From positions 2,170,001 through 2,234,000 of the forward strand of contig NZ_CP031393.1 of NCBI RefSeq assembly GCF_017161265.1: 64,000 bases of DNA, in the 5' to 3' direction. Below the pieces are notes generated by a model that was not told the origin of the DNA, made no database searches, and was given only the letters and a program-made list of their open reading frames with translations. Below are positions 38,701 to 46,886 of this stretch, piece after piece; within the stretch, counting starts at the first letter, position 1; the number at the start of each line of letters is the position of its first letter. The DNA comes from Treponema medium (GTDB taxonomy: Bacteria; Spirochaetota; Spirochaetia; Treponematales; Treponemataceae). Made by a program: the position numbers and the translations under genes.

Positions 38701-39186
38701 CTTGGATTGTCGTCAACTTTACAGTTTAATTTAGTCCGTATTACCGACAGCTATTTTACGTTTGCACCTAAGATCATTTTTAATATCCATGAATTTTGGG
38801 ATTTTTCTTTTGGCTCATCAAGCAGAAACGATGTTATCGCGCGGTATTTTCAAAAAGCACTCAATTTGCCGGTTGTTATTCCCGGTAATACCAATGTACT
38901 TACCGATTTGGCTCAGTCATTTTATTTTTGGGATAGGTCAAAACGGGAAGCTTCAGGGTTTAAACTGCAATCGCTTGATATAGGTTTTACCCACTATCTC
39001 AAGGATTGGACATTAAAACTCAACTGTGAAATTAAACCTCAGGTAAAGAATACAGGTTCCCGTAAATATTATGAATTTAGTCCGACCATCACCTTTGCCG
39101 TAGCATGGAATCCCATTAGCGATATAAAAGTTGAAGCGAAAAAGAAAGAAGGAAAATTCTCCGTTGAACGCGGCGCGATACAATAG
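35725..39186 (+). CDS. lptD: LptD/OstA-like outer-membrane assembly protein
   Basis: 1153 residues. Signal peptide MKKSLVSVFFLFLFILSSLY-AQ; residues 45-150 form an acidic/Ala/Ser-rich linker; residues 150-260 are an OstA (LptA-type) beta-jelly roll (SSVSTIEADKLVYNRSENTI, AEGNVRYSRKTGG). The remaining about 850 residues are strand-rich with many aromatic ends, as in the LptD barrel, ending KEGKFSVERGAIQ. Proteins of this type in treponemes are far longer than E. coli LptD (784). Expected role: insertion of lipooligosaccharide or related lipids at the outer membrane. Ends at a bidirectional terminator. Confidence 0.8.
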   Translation: MKKSLVSVFFLFLFILSSLYAQIAKEPKVITINSVRIMEVFKKENKAQYGTKPDKSDEKADTNSSEDKTDQGNGGSAASPQASSRAEVPTADAAAKQADAGKQSAADISAGRIDAESPEERTNDTENTSDTQTQVTTEEAQKAVEEKKDNIIVFTGGVSLSVKEGSSVSTIEADKLVYNRSENTIEAEGNVRYSRKTGGSDGAEEFIGELLLFNIDEMEGIFLDGTIKQAPRKQGQNPFTIQSATVGRDSSGATGFKDAVLSTNPDPDEEPLWSIRASRIWMLPGNELAFANGYFSIGIVPILYLPFFYHPADEMLFHPVFGFRNREGYFVQTTTYLLGRKPLDTDSKKSGSFSNFMKSDRLKKQERIGLFFKNMEEDATDISPAYIKLIADTYSQLGGLIGIDGKTVPKNTPIRQLDFSLFFGMSRTLFPLNRVGSGGISHSTYDTHGKRHYNKSFFMGMQVPFRYRAHINFGISQAPFQLSINMPFISDPYFKKDFFDRSEDMNWFNYLLNKENLAKGADIGRETSFSWKINSSIRPSFKKISPWISSFNLDTASLTVDFSSKTKQSVTPEELHAPQKDFFYPSLFKPEGKISISGTLLSNTMFNEAPVKKNPDVEGIAHPFITQDKTASETSETENANSAQAENQKKDKMEFLDTFIPVFKPVYGKEFDHSITYSLSYSGDFSALQETTFASSQWHNPEDIKWKDYESRYYQLKGSAGLRGTLSYSQNLISLSSNLIISGNYQRHPWTRDVSKKPILELNNFKSNVYTLKNENSVTVNPFVYTDLFKPISFSWSITEILAKNTFTGTYSNPKWETQRVKWNKDFITAHTGSAVFGVILAEKYTQKLTFSVNLPPLLQAYSTSLNVSFPYGTLAASTKLFEKEKTKKKWFWDPFKMELNWALPYDIKMAQTYIYNIEDKKNERLHITFGWKYISAFYTQSREVPQKLVPGSGWVLNGTEKRFIPFALGFSFSNTSNPFTIYAWKNRIKIQLGLSSTLQFNLVRITDSYFTFAPKIIFNIHEFWDFSFGSSSRNDVIARYFQKALNLPVVIPGNTNVLTDLAQSFYFWDRSKREASGFKLQSLDIGFTHYLKDWTLKLNCEIKPQVKNTGSRKYYEFSPTITFAVAWNPISDIKVEAKKKEGKFSVERGAIQ

Positions 39187-39225
39187 GGCATCTTCTAAAA
39201 ACACGGTTAGCTTTTAGAAGATGCC
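39187..39225. terminator. Bidirectional terminator
   Basis: GGCATCTTCTAAAA..TTTTAGAAGATGCC, a 14-bp perfect stem between the convergent lptD and ABC-ATPase genes; T-rich arms on both sides. Confidence 0.75.
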
Positions 39226-39232
39226 TGCTGTT

Positions 39233-39982
39233 TTACGAAGGAACGACAGTTGAAGCGCCTCTTTCCGTCATCGTTAAAAACAAATGCTCAAGCGAATCGT
39301 TTGTGCCGCGCTGTGCTTGCAGTTCAGGCAGCGACCCGCAAAACAGCATCTGCCCTTTGTTGATAATCGCGAGTTTATCGCATACCTTTTCGGCAATTTC
39401 CATAATATGCGTGGAAAAAAACACCGTCTTTCCCGAATCGGCGTAGCTCCGCATCAGAGTTTTCAGGCGGAACGCGGATTGAGGGTCAAGCCCGACAATG
39501 GGTTCATCCAAAATCCACAATTCCGGCTGGTGGATAAGGCTTGCCGCAATGAGCAGCTTTTGCTTCATTCCGTGCGAAAAACTTGCGATGCGCGTGTTCA
39601 GTACCGTATCGATTTCAAAAAGCGCGGTATACTCCGCAATCCGCTTCTGCCGCTTTTCGGTAGAAACACCGTACACATCAGCCACAAAGTTGAGGTATTC
39701 GAGCGCCTTAAACTGCACAAACACTTCGGGATTGTCCGTTACATACCCGATTTTCCGCTTTGCTTCCAGCGGATATTTCAGTATATCGGTACCGCCGATG
39801 AGAATATCCCCCGAATCGGGCGCAATGACACCGGTGATCATTTTGATGGTCGTCGTTTTTCCCGCTCCGTTCGGCCCCAAAAAGCCGAAAATCTCTCCAG
39901 TTTTCGCCTCAAAAGAGAGGTTATCAACCGCCTTTCCCGCCGACCGTCCATACGTTTTTGAAACATTTCGTATTGTAAGCAT
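39233..39982 (-). CDS. ABC transporter ATP-binding protein
   Basis: 249 residues. Walker [21 protein letters not shown], signature region FSHGMKQKLLIAASLIHQPE, Walker B LWILDEPIVGLDP, switch His in VFFSTHIMEIAEKVCDKLAI. Type typical of ABC-2 exporters, but no permease gene is adjacent. The first about 50 codons are duplicated at 44884-45034, next to another hairpin element, indicating rearrangement at this locus. Confidence 0.93.
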   Translation of the reverse strand: MLTIRNVSKTYGRSAGKAVDNLSFEAKTGEIFGFLGPNGAGKTTTIKMITGVIAPDSGDILIGGTDILKYPLEAKRKIGYVTDNPEVFVQFKALEYLNFVADVYGVSTEKRQKRIAEYTALFEIDTVLNTRIASFSHGMKQKLLIAASLIHQPELWILDEPIVGLDPQSAFRLKTLMRSYADSGKTVFFSTHIMEIAEKVCDKLAIINKGQMLFCGSLPELQAQRGTNDSLEHLFLTMTERGASTVVPS

Positions 39983-39989
39983 CTTGCCA

Positions 39990-40234
39990 CCTTAGTTAAT
40001 TGATAATTTGTAATGGTTAATGTGTAATTTGTAATTACTGTATACTGTGCTATCTATAAGGTGGGGGAAGTCTCCCCCTGAGCTCCGGCTCTTGCCGCCT
40101 TCTCTGTCGTATCGGAGCAAGGATTTTCGGTTCCCCTCAAATCTTGCTTCTTTTTGGTACAAGCGGCGGCAAGTATCCTCCGCTACCCCCTCTTTTAATA
40201 ATTGGTAATGGGTAATTAAATTAAGAATTATGAA
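39990..40234. other. Intergenic region with AT-rich repeats
   Basis: Begins and ends with the ATTACCAATTA/TAATTGATAATTTGTAAT type repeat (40007-40060, 40196-40235). Between them is a GC-richer stretch including GGTGGGGGAAGTCTCCCCCTG (imperfect hairpin) and two separated CTTGCCGC/GCGGCAAG words. I see no gene in it. Confidence 0.5.
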
Positions 40235-41104
40235 TTAGTTCAGGTCTTCTATTTCTTCATGGGAGAGACCGGTCATCTTTGTAATCATATCAATATCAAA
40301 AGCTTCAAGCTTCATTAGTTTTGCCGTTTCGAATGCTTTTTGGCGGGAACCTTGAGATATTCCTTGGGCAAAAGCTATTCTGCCTGCTTCTTCTCTCTGT
40401 ACTGCAATATCCGTATCATAGTCATATTCGGCTATTAACATGTTGATTACCTCCCGTGCCTTTCTTTGTAGGTATTCTTTTAAGATGCCTTTTTCTATAC
40501 ATATTTTTACCGCATTAGTAAAGCCGTTTTCAGGGTCGAGTTGTGTTTGGATTCTCACTTCTTCTACAAAAAGGCTGTATTCGTCGAGCGTTTTACACGT
40601 CTTGAGTATTTCGCCGCCTTTATCTTTATTTATATTCAGTACCCGTACTGTCAGCTCCAGTGGTACCTGTTCAGGTTTTGTAATAAAAGCATCGGATAGT
40701 TTGAGCGTTATCGTTTCCGGATAATCTTCTATGCCATTGTAAAATACATAGAACTCAGGTGTCGGTATTTTTGATAGTGTTCTTAAATACCTGTCGGTTG
40801 GTTTTTGCAGTTTTTCATACAGTCTTGCGATGTATTGTAAAAAGCGTAAGGGCATATTCTCGTTTATTGTCGATTGATGTTCTGCCAATACAATAATCTT
40901 ATCGTCTACAAGGCAGGAAACATCATTAATAATGTTCATGTACATTATATTATCAAGCCTTATATTTTCTACAGGACAGGAAAGCGGTAAATTAGTATGA
41001 TGCAAGGCATTGTAAAGAGATAAAAAGTTTTCTTTAGCCTTTTCATCTTCACTGAATAGGTCAACAAATACCGAATCTTTGTATTTTCTGTTTGCTGTAG
41101 TCAT
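40235..41104 (-). CDS. Rpn family recombination-promoting nuclease/putative transposase
   Basis: 289 residues. N-terminus NRKYKDSVFVDLFSEDEKAK, then the PD-(D/E)XK-type core (NDVSCLVDDKIIVLAEHQST) characteristic of the Rpn/PDDEXK transposase-associated family. The C-terminal part is coil-rich (AFAQGISQGSRQKAFETAKL), with a terminal helix GLSHEEIEDLN. Rpn proteins cut DNA and promote RecA-independent recombination. A truncated paralogue is at 41327-41580. Confidence 0.88.
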   Translation of the reverse strand: MTTANRKYKDSVFVDLFSEDEKAKENFLSLYNALHHTNLPLSCPVENIRLDNIMYMNIINDVSCLVDDKIIVLAEHQSTINENMPLRFLQYIARLYEKLQKPTDRYLRTLSKIPTPEFYVFYNGIEDYPETITLKLSDAFITKPEQVPLELTVRVLNINKDKGGEILKTCKTLDEYSLFVEEVRIQTQLDPENGFTNAVKICIEKGILKEYLQRKAREVINMLIAEYDYDTDIAVQREEAGRIAFAQGISQGSRQKAFETAKLMKLEAFDIDMITKMTGLSHEEIEDLN

Positions 41105-41164
41105 AGCGGTTTACTCTCACAAGCGGTATTATAGCACAGATTATAGGATTTTGAAATAGGATTT

Positions 41165-41300
41165 TGAAATGGAATTGTTGAGTTAAAACGGTTGCTATGG
41201 TGTTTTTTTATAACAACCATAGCATAAAAAATCCCTCTGGTGTGGTTTCCATAATTACCCATTACCAATTAAAGGAATTATCAATTATCCATTGTTTACC
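41165..41300. repeat. Hairpin and AT-rich repeat upstream of the Rpn gene
   Basis: GGTTGCTATGGTG..ACAACCATAGCA forms a stem around 41190-41226; then ATTACCCATTACCAATTAAAGG and ATTATCAATTATCCATTG (41250-41300), the AT repeat seen elsewhere. No gene seen. Confidence 0.5.
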
Positions 41301-41326
41301 TATCACCGATTGATTACTGCGCACTT

Positions 41327-41580
41327 CTAAAGCTTTTCGATTTCTTCAACAGAAAGACCTGTTCCTTCGGCTATTTTAGCAATGTCGATTCCAAGGCGCT
41401 TAAATGCTACGGCCGTTTCACGCTTCGTTTGGTATGAGCCTTCTGAAAAACCTTGTTCAATACCTTGCTCAATACCTCGTTCAATGCCTTCGGCAAAGGC
41501 GATTTCATGTTCTTCGGCTCGCTGTACTGCAATATCTGTTTCATAATCATATTCGGCTATTAACAATATTTATTACCTCC
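41327..41580 (-). pseudogene. Truncated, frameshifted Rpn paralogue
   Basis: The C-terminal about 79 residues (LIAEYDYETDIAVQRAEEHE .. GLSVEEIEKL) match the end of the Rpn protein at 40235-41104. Upstream, the nucleotide sequence still aligns (GAGGTAATAAATATTG against GAGGTAATCAACATG) but with one extra base, so the frame is broken. Homology stops where the hairpin module at 41586 begins. Interpreted as a copy cut by that element. Confidence 0.75.
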
Positions 41581-41585
41581 TCTTT

Positions 41586-42012
41586 CGCAAATATGCGGGC
41601 ATCTGCGTTGTCACTACGCCGAAATAAATGCTCAACGTATACCCGATACGTCTCCGCTTTATTTCGGCTAAGTTCCTAGCATCTGCTCCGCCTATTTGCA
41701 AAAGGCGTTTCAGGACCGTCATGGATGCCGCTACTGAACATCCTCAACGTGTCAGAACGGACACGGATGTCCGTGGTGTAAGTCAGCAACGAGTTTAGAC
41801 GTAAGGCTAAACTCGCAGTTAAAAAATATACACGGATGTATATTTTTTAACGTGCCTGCGGTACTTTTTTGCCTAACTCCTTGTATCTACACCATCTATT
41901 TCCAAAAGGCTTTTCAGAACCGCCACGGACGGCGGTGGTTCTCAACAGTAGCGATGTTTCGGCCAAAGCCGAAACTCGCTCTTTCCAGCGTACAAGGATG
42001 TACGCTGGAAAG
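41586..42012 (+). repeat. GGA-loop hairpin array 4
   Basis: Boundary module 41586-41706 with an altered outer stem (CGCAAATATGCGGGC against CCGCCTATTTGCAAAAGG) and inner GCCGAAATAAA/TTTATTTCGGC. GGA hairpins on the plus strand: 41757-41774 (ACGGAC-ACGGAT), 41818-41851, 41920-41937 and 41981-42012 (GTACAAGGATGT, exact CsrA consensus), plus an imperfect one near 41715. GGA-less hairpins: CGAGTTTAGACGTAAGGCTAA.. near 41790 and GCGATGTTTCGG near 41951. It has partly taken over an Rpn pseudogene. Confidence 0.75.
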
Positions 42013-42122
42013 AATATACCATAAATTAGTAGATCTTTAAAGGAATTATGAACGATACCTCCTATACTTACAAAAAAACCGCCCCCGAGTCGAAGTTTTC
42101 TCCAACGCGAAAGCGGCCGGGG
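42013..42122. other. Short unexplained intergenic stretch
   Basis: AT-rich then GC-rich sequence between GGA array 4 and K-element copy d. No gene, no clear hairpin seen. Confidence 0.4.
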
Positions 42123-42511
42123 CTGTCCAAAAACTGAAAGCCTATCGGCTTTTTCTGTAAGGAAATTATTCATTATATCCGCTAAAGCGGATGGCGAAAC
42201 AGTTTTTGGACAGTTTCCTTAGATTTAGATGCGATGTTGTGATGAAAAATGTACCTCCTTGTACATTTTTCATCGGCGAGTTTCGGCAAAGCCAAAACAT
42301 CACTACTGAGGCAAACCACTGCCATCCATGTCCGTTTTGCAAAGCTGCCACGGATGGCAGTGGAACTAAGCAGAAGCAAGTTTTCACAAGAAAACTTGCA
42401 GTCAAGAAATTGACATGGAGGTCAATTTCTTGACGTTGACTTAATTTTAAACTCGCTATCAGCTATGCTGATGACGATGTCCAAAAAGTAACCAACTTTT
42501 GAGACATCCCC
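42123..42511. repeat. K-family element, copy d, interrupted by a GGA-hairpin insert
   Basis: K parts: stem CTGTCCAAAAACTG (42123-42136) with CAGTTTTTGGACAG (42200-42213), linker TTTCCTTAGATTTAG, and after the insert TTGACTTAATTTTAAACTCG, TCAGCTATGCTGA and the closing stem 42476-42511. Inside the K central stem sits a GGA block 42241-42434: a minus-strand GGA hairpin 42241-42274 (GATGAAAAATGTAC arm), a long CCACTGCCATCC/GGATGGCAGTGG pair (about 42317-42362), CAAGTTTTC/GAAAACTTG and 42401-42434 (loop ATGGAG). The nesting shows the GGA block entered an existing K element. Confidence 0.72.
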
Positions 42512-42525
42512 AATTCCCCATTCTC

Positions 42526-44687
42526 TTAAATGTCTTCCCCGAATCCGAAGTGATTCGCTTTTTGCATCTTCCAGTGCTTTACATCTCTTGCGTTCTCAAA
42601 GGCTTTTTTAAGGCTTTCGGGAGTGCTGAAGTCTTTGCAGTTCTCTTCGGTAACGCCTGCTCGGTCGGCATAAAGCAGAGCCTTTGCCTTGTCGCTTACC
42701 TCACGTGCCGGCAAATCGTTAAAGAGCTTTGTGAAGGCATCGGCATTAAGCTTATTTTTGTAGCATTCCAGCTTTTTCAAAGCGGTGCAACTTTGCACGT
42801 TGAGGGCAGTGAGCTGATTATTGGAGCAGTACAGCTGTTGTAATTTAGTTAAGCCTTGCACGTTAAGGGTAGTAAGCTGATTGGTGTGGCAGATAAGTTC
42901 TTGCAAAGCAGTTAAGCCTGACACATCAAGGTCGGCAAGCTGATTGTCATCGCAGTAAAGCTTTTGCAATGCAGTTAAGCCTTGCACGTTAAGGGTCTTG
43001 AGCTGATTGCTTTGGCAGTCAAGCTCTTGCAATGCGGTTAAGCCTGACACGTCAAGGGCGGTGAGCTTATTGAACCGGCAGTTAAGCTTTTGCAAGGCGG
43101 TACAGCCGTGCACGTGAAGGGCGGTAAGCTCCTTATTGCTTTGGCAGTCAAGCTCTTTCAAAGCAGTTAAGCCCTGCACGTTAAGGGCGGTAATCTTATT
43201 GCCTTGGCACTCCAGCTTTTGCAATGCGGTTAAGCCGTGCACGTCAAGCTCAGGTATCTGATTGCTTCTGCAGTTAAGCTCTTGCAAATCCTTTAAGCCT
43301 TGCACGTCAAGGGCGGTGAGCTGGTTTTTGGCACAGTCAAGCTTTTGCAAGGCAGTGCATCCTGACACGTCAAGGGCAACCAGCGATCTATTGCTAGTGT
43401 CTTCTGAGCCTCTACAGTTAAGCTCGGTGAGCTCTCCTATTAGGGCAATTTGTGTTCCCGCCACTTTTGCGGTCAGTGTGGTTTCCGCCTCGTTTGCAAG
43501 CTCGGTTACGGTGCAGCCTTCCACAGTTATGGGCTTGCCGTCAGCTGTCTTTGCCTTCACTTTGACGGTGTTTTTGCCTGCCTCAAGGGTGAGGAGGGCT
43601 TTTTTTGGCTCAAAGCTTACGGTAACGGCGGCAGGCTTTGTTACAGTAAGCGTGTATTCCGTGTTTGTGCCTGCTTCGGCGATGGCTGTTCCGTCAAGCG
43701 TCCAACCCTTTACACGATAACCAGTGGCCGGCGTTGCGATAAAGGCTACGGTTTTGCCGTGCTCAACGGCTATGGGACTCATCTCCGTTTCCGCTACGCC
43801 GTCCGCCGTTGCTTTAAGCGTGCCTCCGGCGCCGTCTACGTTGAAGGTTACGGGGTATTTGTTTATCTTCCACTGTGCCGTGTATTCCGTATTTATGGCG
43901 GGGAATGCTAAAGGGGACGGCGGAGCGGGAGACCATCCTTTAAAAGCGTAACCCTCTCGTTCGGGAGCGGGTGCGGTCAAGGCTGTTCCGTATTTGCCTG
44001 TTTTTATGATATCGGCCGTATTGCCGCTGACATTGCCGCTTGCAAGTTTAAAGGTTACGTTCACCGTATTGCGCTCGTAATAGAGTTCTACGACGGTGCT
44101 GCTGTCAGCATTTATCGTACCTTCTGTCTGTACGGTGTTGTTTACTTTGGTAAGCGCAGACTTGTAGGTAAAGCCTGTGTAGTTTTTTGCCGTGTATGCG
44201 GCGTTGGCTCCTACCGTGCCGTTTTGATTTTCGCTTTCTGCCGGTTCTGCAGGATAGCCGCCTTCTATTTTTTCCTGATAGTGTTTTACCGTATACGAGG
44301 CTTTGCCGGGCGGGAGTTTTTCAAAGCTCACCTTTACGGTTACCGCTTTCTCAATTTTAAGCTGATAAGAATTGTCGGCGCCGTTTACCGGTTTGCCGTC
44401 AAGCGTCCAGCCCTTTACTTTGTAACCCGTGTCAGGCGTTGCGGTAAAGGTTACAGTTTTGCCTTGTTCGACGGTAGTATCAGTTTTTATTTCCGTTTCA
44501 CCTATCTTTGCGGTAAGGGTGCCCCCCCCCCGTCTACGTTAAAGGTTACCTTGTATTTGGCCGTTACCGGCTTATTTCCGTTTGCATTGGGGCAGCCGGT
44601 AAAAAGCAGTGTCAAAAATGCAGCTATGATGAGCGCCGCGGCTCCTCTCAAGGTGTGCGCCTTTTTGCCGGTTCTCAATTTTGTCAT
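42526..44687 (-). pseudogene. LRR/InlB-repeat lipoprotein, out of frame at a poly-G tract (probable phase-variable gene)
   Basis: Two frames join at a run of ten C (44522-44531; G on the coding strand). The 5' part (from ATG 44687) encodes the lipoprotein signal ending LLFTGC and FNVDGGG; with ten G it stops soon after (APLPQR). The 3' frame is open from the tract (TLTAKIGETEIKTDTTVEQG) to 42526 and contains InlB/Flg_new-type repeats, then about twelve 21-residue LRR units (LDVQGLTALQKLECQGNKIT type). Eight or eleven G would restore one frame of about 720 residues. Paralogue of the LRR lipoprotein at 14334-15104. Either slipped-strand phase variation or a sequencing error in the homopolymer. 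Confidence 0.8.
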
Positions 44688-44705
44688 ATAAACCTCCTGT
44701 CTTTT

Positions 44706-44780
44706 TAATGGGTAATTGGTGATGTGTAATTACAAATTACCCATTACGCATTATCAATTAACAATTATCCATTATGTATG
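44706..44780. repeat. AT-rich ATTACCCATTA-type repeat
   Basis: GGGTAATTGGTGATGTGTAATTACAAATTACCCATTACGCATTATCAATTAACAATTATCC-type run upstream of the lipoprotein gene; matches runs at 7836, 40007, 40196 and 41250. Confidence 0.55.
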
Positions 44781-44883
44781 ATAGTATGTATGATAGAAAA
44801 AATCTTCTTAATAAAGCAATTTTAATGAAAAAAGAACTCTGGTTGCTTAAAAAGAACCATGGTTACAGTAAAAGATCGTAACA

Positions 44884-45034
44884 CCGGTGGTCATTTTGAT
44901 GGTCGTCGTTTTTCCCGCCCCGTTCGGCCCCAAAAAGCCGAAAATCTCTCCAGTTTTCGCCTCAAAAGAGAGGTTATCAACCGCCTTTCCCGCCGACCGT
45001 CCATACGTTTTTGAAACATTCCGTATCGTAAGCA
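44884..45034 (-). pseudogene. 5' fragment of the ABC-ATPase gene (duplicate)
   Basis: Near-identical to the start of the gene at 39233-39982 ([20 protein letters not shown] to [10 protein letters not shown]), after which similarity ends and the frame runs into unrelated sequence. Only a few silent differences over about 150 bases, so the duplication is recent or maintained by conversion. Walker A is present but the rest of the ATPase is missing. Confidence 0.85.
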
Positions 45035-45051
45035 TATTTTTACCTTCCCTA

Positions 45052-45187
45052 AAATGCAACAGTTGAACAAAGTGTGAACTTTGGAAACTGCTGCATTGGT
45101 GCGCGGAACGCGCATACGTTAATAAGCGAGTTTGCGTTAAGCAAACTCGCCGTGTTTTTCAGCCGCGCTATTTCAGCGGCTGAAAAT
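45052..45187 (-). repeat. H-family four-hairpin element, copy d (inverted)
   Basis: In reverse order: H4 45052-45097 (AATGCAACAGTTGAAC../..CTGCTGCATT), H3 from 45099 (GTGCGCGGAACGCGCAT), H2 45126-45150 (GCGAGTTTGC/GCAAACTCGC), H1 45157-45187 (TTTTCAGCCGC/GCGGCTGAAAA). Very similar to copies a/b at 11554-11837. Confidence 0.8.
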
Positions 45188-45198
45188 AAACCTTCCAT

Positions 45199-45387
45199 TT
45201 GTGCAAAATTTTATCTAAAATTTTGCACAATTTTTTTCAGAAAAAGGGCAAACGCTTTAGACGAGTAAATATAAATCGCAAAATCAGGAGGTTGGGCAAG
45301 CATTTGAACCGCGAAGAGGTTCAACTCTGCTTGAACAGCTTCCTGATTTTGCGGGGAAATTTTAAAAGCGTCTGATGCGTTTGCCCT
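45199..45387 (-). repeat. R-family nested palindrome element, copy 3 (inverted)
   Basis: Hairpin TTGTGCAAAATTTT/AAAATTTTGCACAA (45199-45230); outer arms AGGGCAAACGCTTTAGACG (45245-45263) and CGTCTGATGCGTTTGCCCT (45369-45387); middle arms CGCAAAATCAGGA (45278-45290) and TCCTGATTTTGCG (45340-45352); core TTGAACCGCGAAGAGGTTCA (from 45304). Confidence 0.82.
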
Positions 45388-45393
45388 GAGTTT

Positions 45394-46833
45394 TTACAGG
45401 TTTTTATCCATTTTGAAGCTGAGCTTTGAGTAGTTAAATGATTCCAGCATCAGCTGCGCGATCAGGTCTTTGGTCTTTTTAATGACGTAAGCGGCGGTCT
45501 TTTCGTTTTCTGCGGTAAGGAATTCGGTCAGTTTTTCTCCGGTTAGGGCTTTGCCAGCTTCGGTAACCTCATAGACTCGTTTAAACCCGTAGGTTTGCAT
45601 CTCGTTCAGATAGGTTGTATTTGCATCGCGGAATGCCGGATAGCGGCTTTCGGTCAGGAATCCGAGGATTTTAAACAGCCAATAGGCGTTTTCGAGCGAA
45701 ACGGTCGCCGTCTTTTTTTTATAGATTTTCGGCGTGTCGTTGATATTGGTAAAAAACGGCACATAGGGGGTAAAGGCGGTGGTGCCGAATGCGAGCCACT
45801 GGATAGCAGCCATGCCTTCCGGTACGCCGGGACGCAGCTGGAGAATATGGGATTCCGCCGTGCGGGAAAGGGAGATGCCTCTAAACCGTGTTTTTTCGTA
45901 ATCGGTTCCCGCCTTACCGAGCGGATCGTAGACGGTTTCGTTGTAATGCGAACTCAGGATATACTGAACATCTTCTACCGAAATCAACCTGCTCGCCTTT
46001 CTGATAAAGGGGATATCGTTGGATACGGGGCTTTGCTCTATTTCGGGGTTTAGGTATTTTTGCGCGAACCATGCGCGCGGCGTGTTGTACACACGGTCTT
46101 TCTCGGTTGAGGTACCGAAAATATGCCGGAAGTTAAAACCTGCGCGGTCGGGATTGAGCTTATGCGCTTCGACAAATGCCTGAATACCGTCCGCCCACAT
46201 AAAATCACGCTCGTTTGAAAAATCGATGGTTTCGATACAGACCTGATTGGGCGCAACCGCATAGCAGTCGTCAGGGATGCGCTGCGCGACCCAGTAATGT
46301 CCGCACGGGATTTCCATATACCATGCTTCGTCCGCATCGGCAAACAGGATACCGTTGCCTTCCGCCGAACCGTACTGCGCAATCAATTTTCCTAAAAAGG
46401 CGACCCCTTCCCGCGCGGAATTGATAAACGGCGCTACGATGTTGTGGATGGCATCTTCTCCGATGCCATCCGGCACGAGCGGATCAAACGCAAGTACGCG
46501 CGGGTTGCCGTATACGCTTTCGGTGGAGCTGACGGCAATATTCTTTTCGTTGATGCCTGCTTCTCCGTATTCTCCTTCATCGCCCTTCAGCAGCTGAAAT
46601 GCCTGAGGCGTAGAAGTACAGCGGAGCGCCTTCTCCGGCAGCGCAACGGTAACGCCGGTGTTCTTCGACGTATAAGTACGGTTTTTTACCTCGCTTGCAG
46701 GCATCACGGTAAACAGCTTAACCGAAACCGCTTCGTGAAAGTCCTCGTTACGGGCAATCATCACCGAACCGTCAACTGAGGCCTTTTTACCCACCAATAT
46801 GGTGGTACAAGATTGATGATGTGTGTTGTTCAT
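45394..46833 (-). CDS. C69 family dipeptidase
   Basis: ATG 46833 is used (AGGAG upstream; the frame opens at 46875 without an SD); 479 residues. SCTTILVGKKASVDGS places the Ntn-type catalytic Cys close to the start, followed by MIARNEDF, as in peptidase family C69 (PepD/U34). No signal peptide. Family members hydrolyse dipeptides in the cytoplasm, consistent with amino-acid-fermenting treponemes (inference). Confidence 0.92.
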   Translation of the reverse strand: MNNTHHQSCTTILVGKKASVDGSVMIARNEDFHEAVSVKLFTVMPASEVKNRTYTSKNTGVTVALPEKALRCTSTPQAFQLLKGDEGEYGEAGINEKNIAVSSTESVYGNPRVLAFDPLVPDGIGEDAIHNIVAPFINSAREGVAFLGKLIAQYGSAEGNGILFADADEAWYMEIPCGHYWVAQRIPDDCYAVAPNQVCIETIDFSNERDFMWADGIQAFVEAHKLNPDRAGFNFRHIFGTSTEKDRVYNTPRAWFAQKYLNPEIEQSPVSNDIPFIRKASRLISVEDVQYILSSHYNETVYDPLGKAGTDYEKTRFRGISLSRTAESHILQLRPGVPEGMAAIQWLAFGTTAFTPYVPFFTNINDTPKIYKKKTATVSLENAYWLFKILGFLTESRYPAFRDANTTYLNEMQTYGFKRVYEVTEAGKALTGEKLTEFLTAENEKTAAYVIKKTKDLIAQLMLESFNYSKLSFKMDKNL

Positions 46834-46886
46834 ATAATGTAATCTCCTATAAAACCTTTTAGACTTAATGTACAAGAAGAGTGCTT

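Noticed and set aside
43262-43911. Plus-strand frames over the LRR region
   Set aside because: Repetitive LRR coding sequence on the minus strand creates open frames on the other strand; no start signals.
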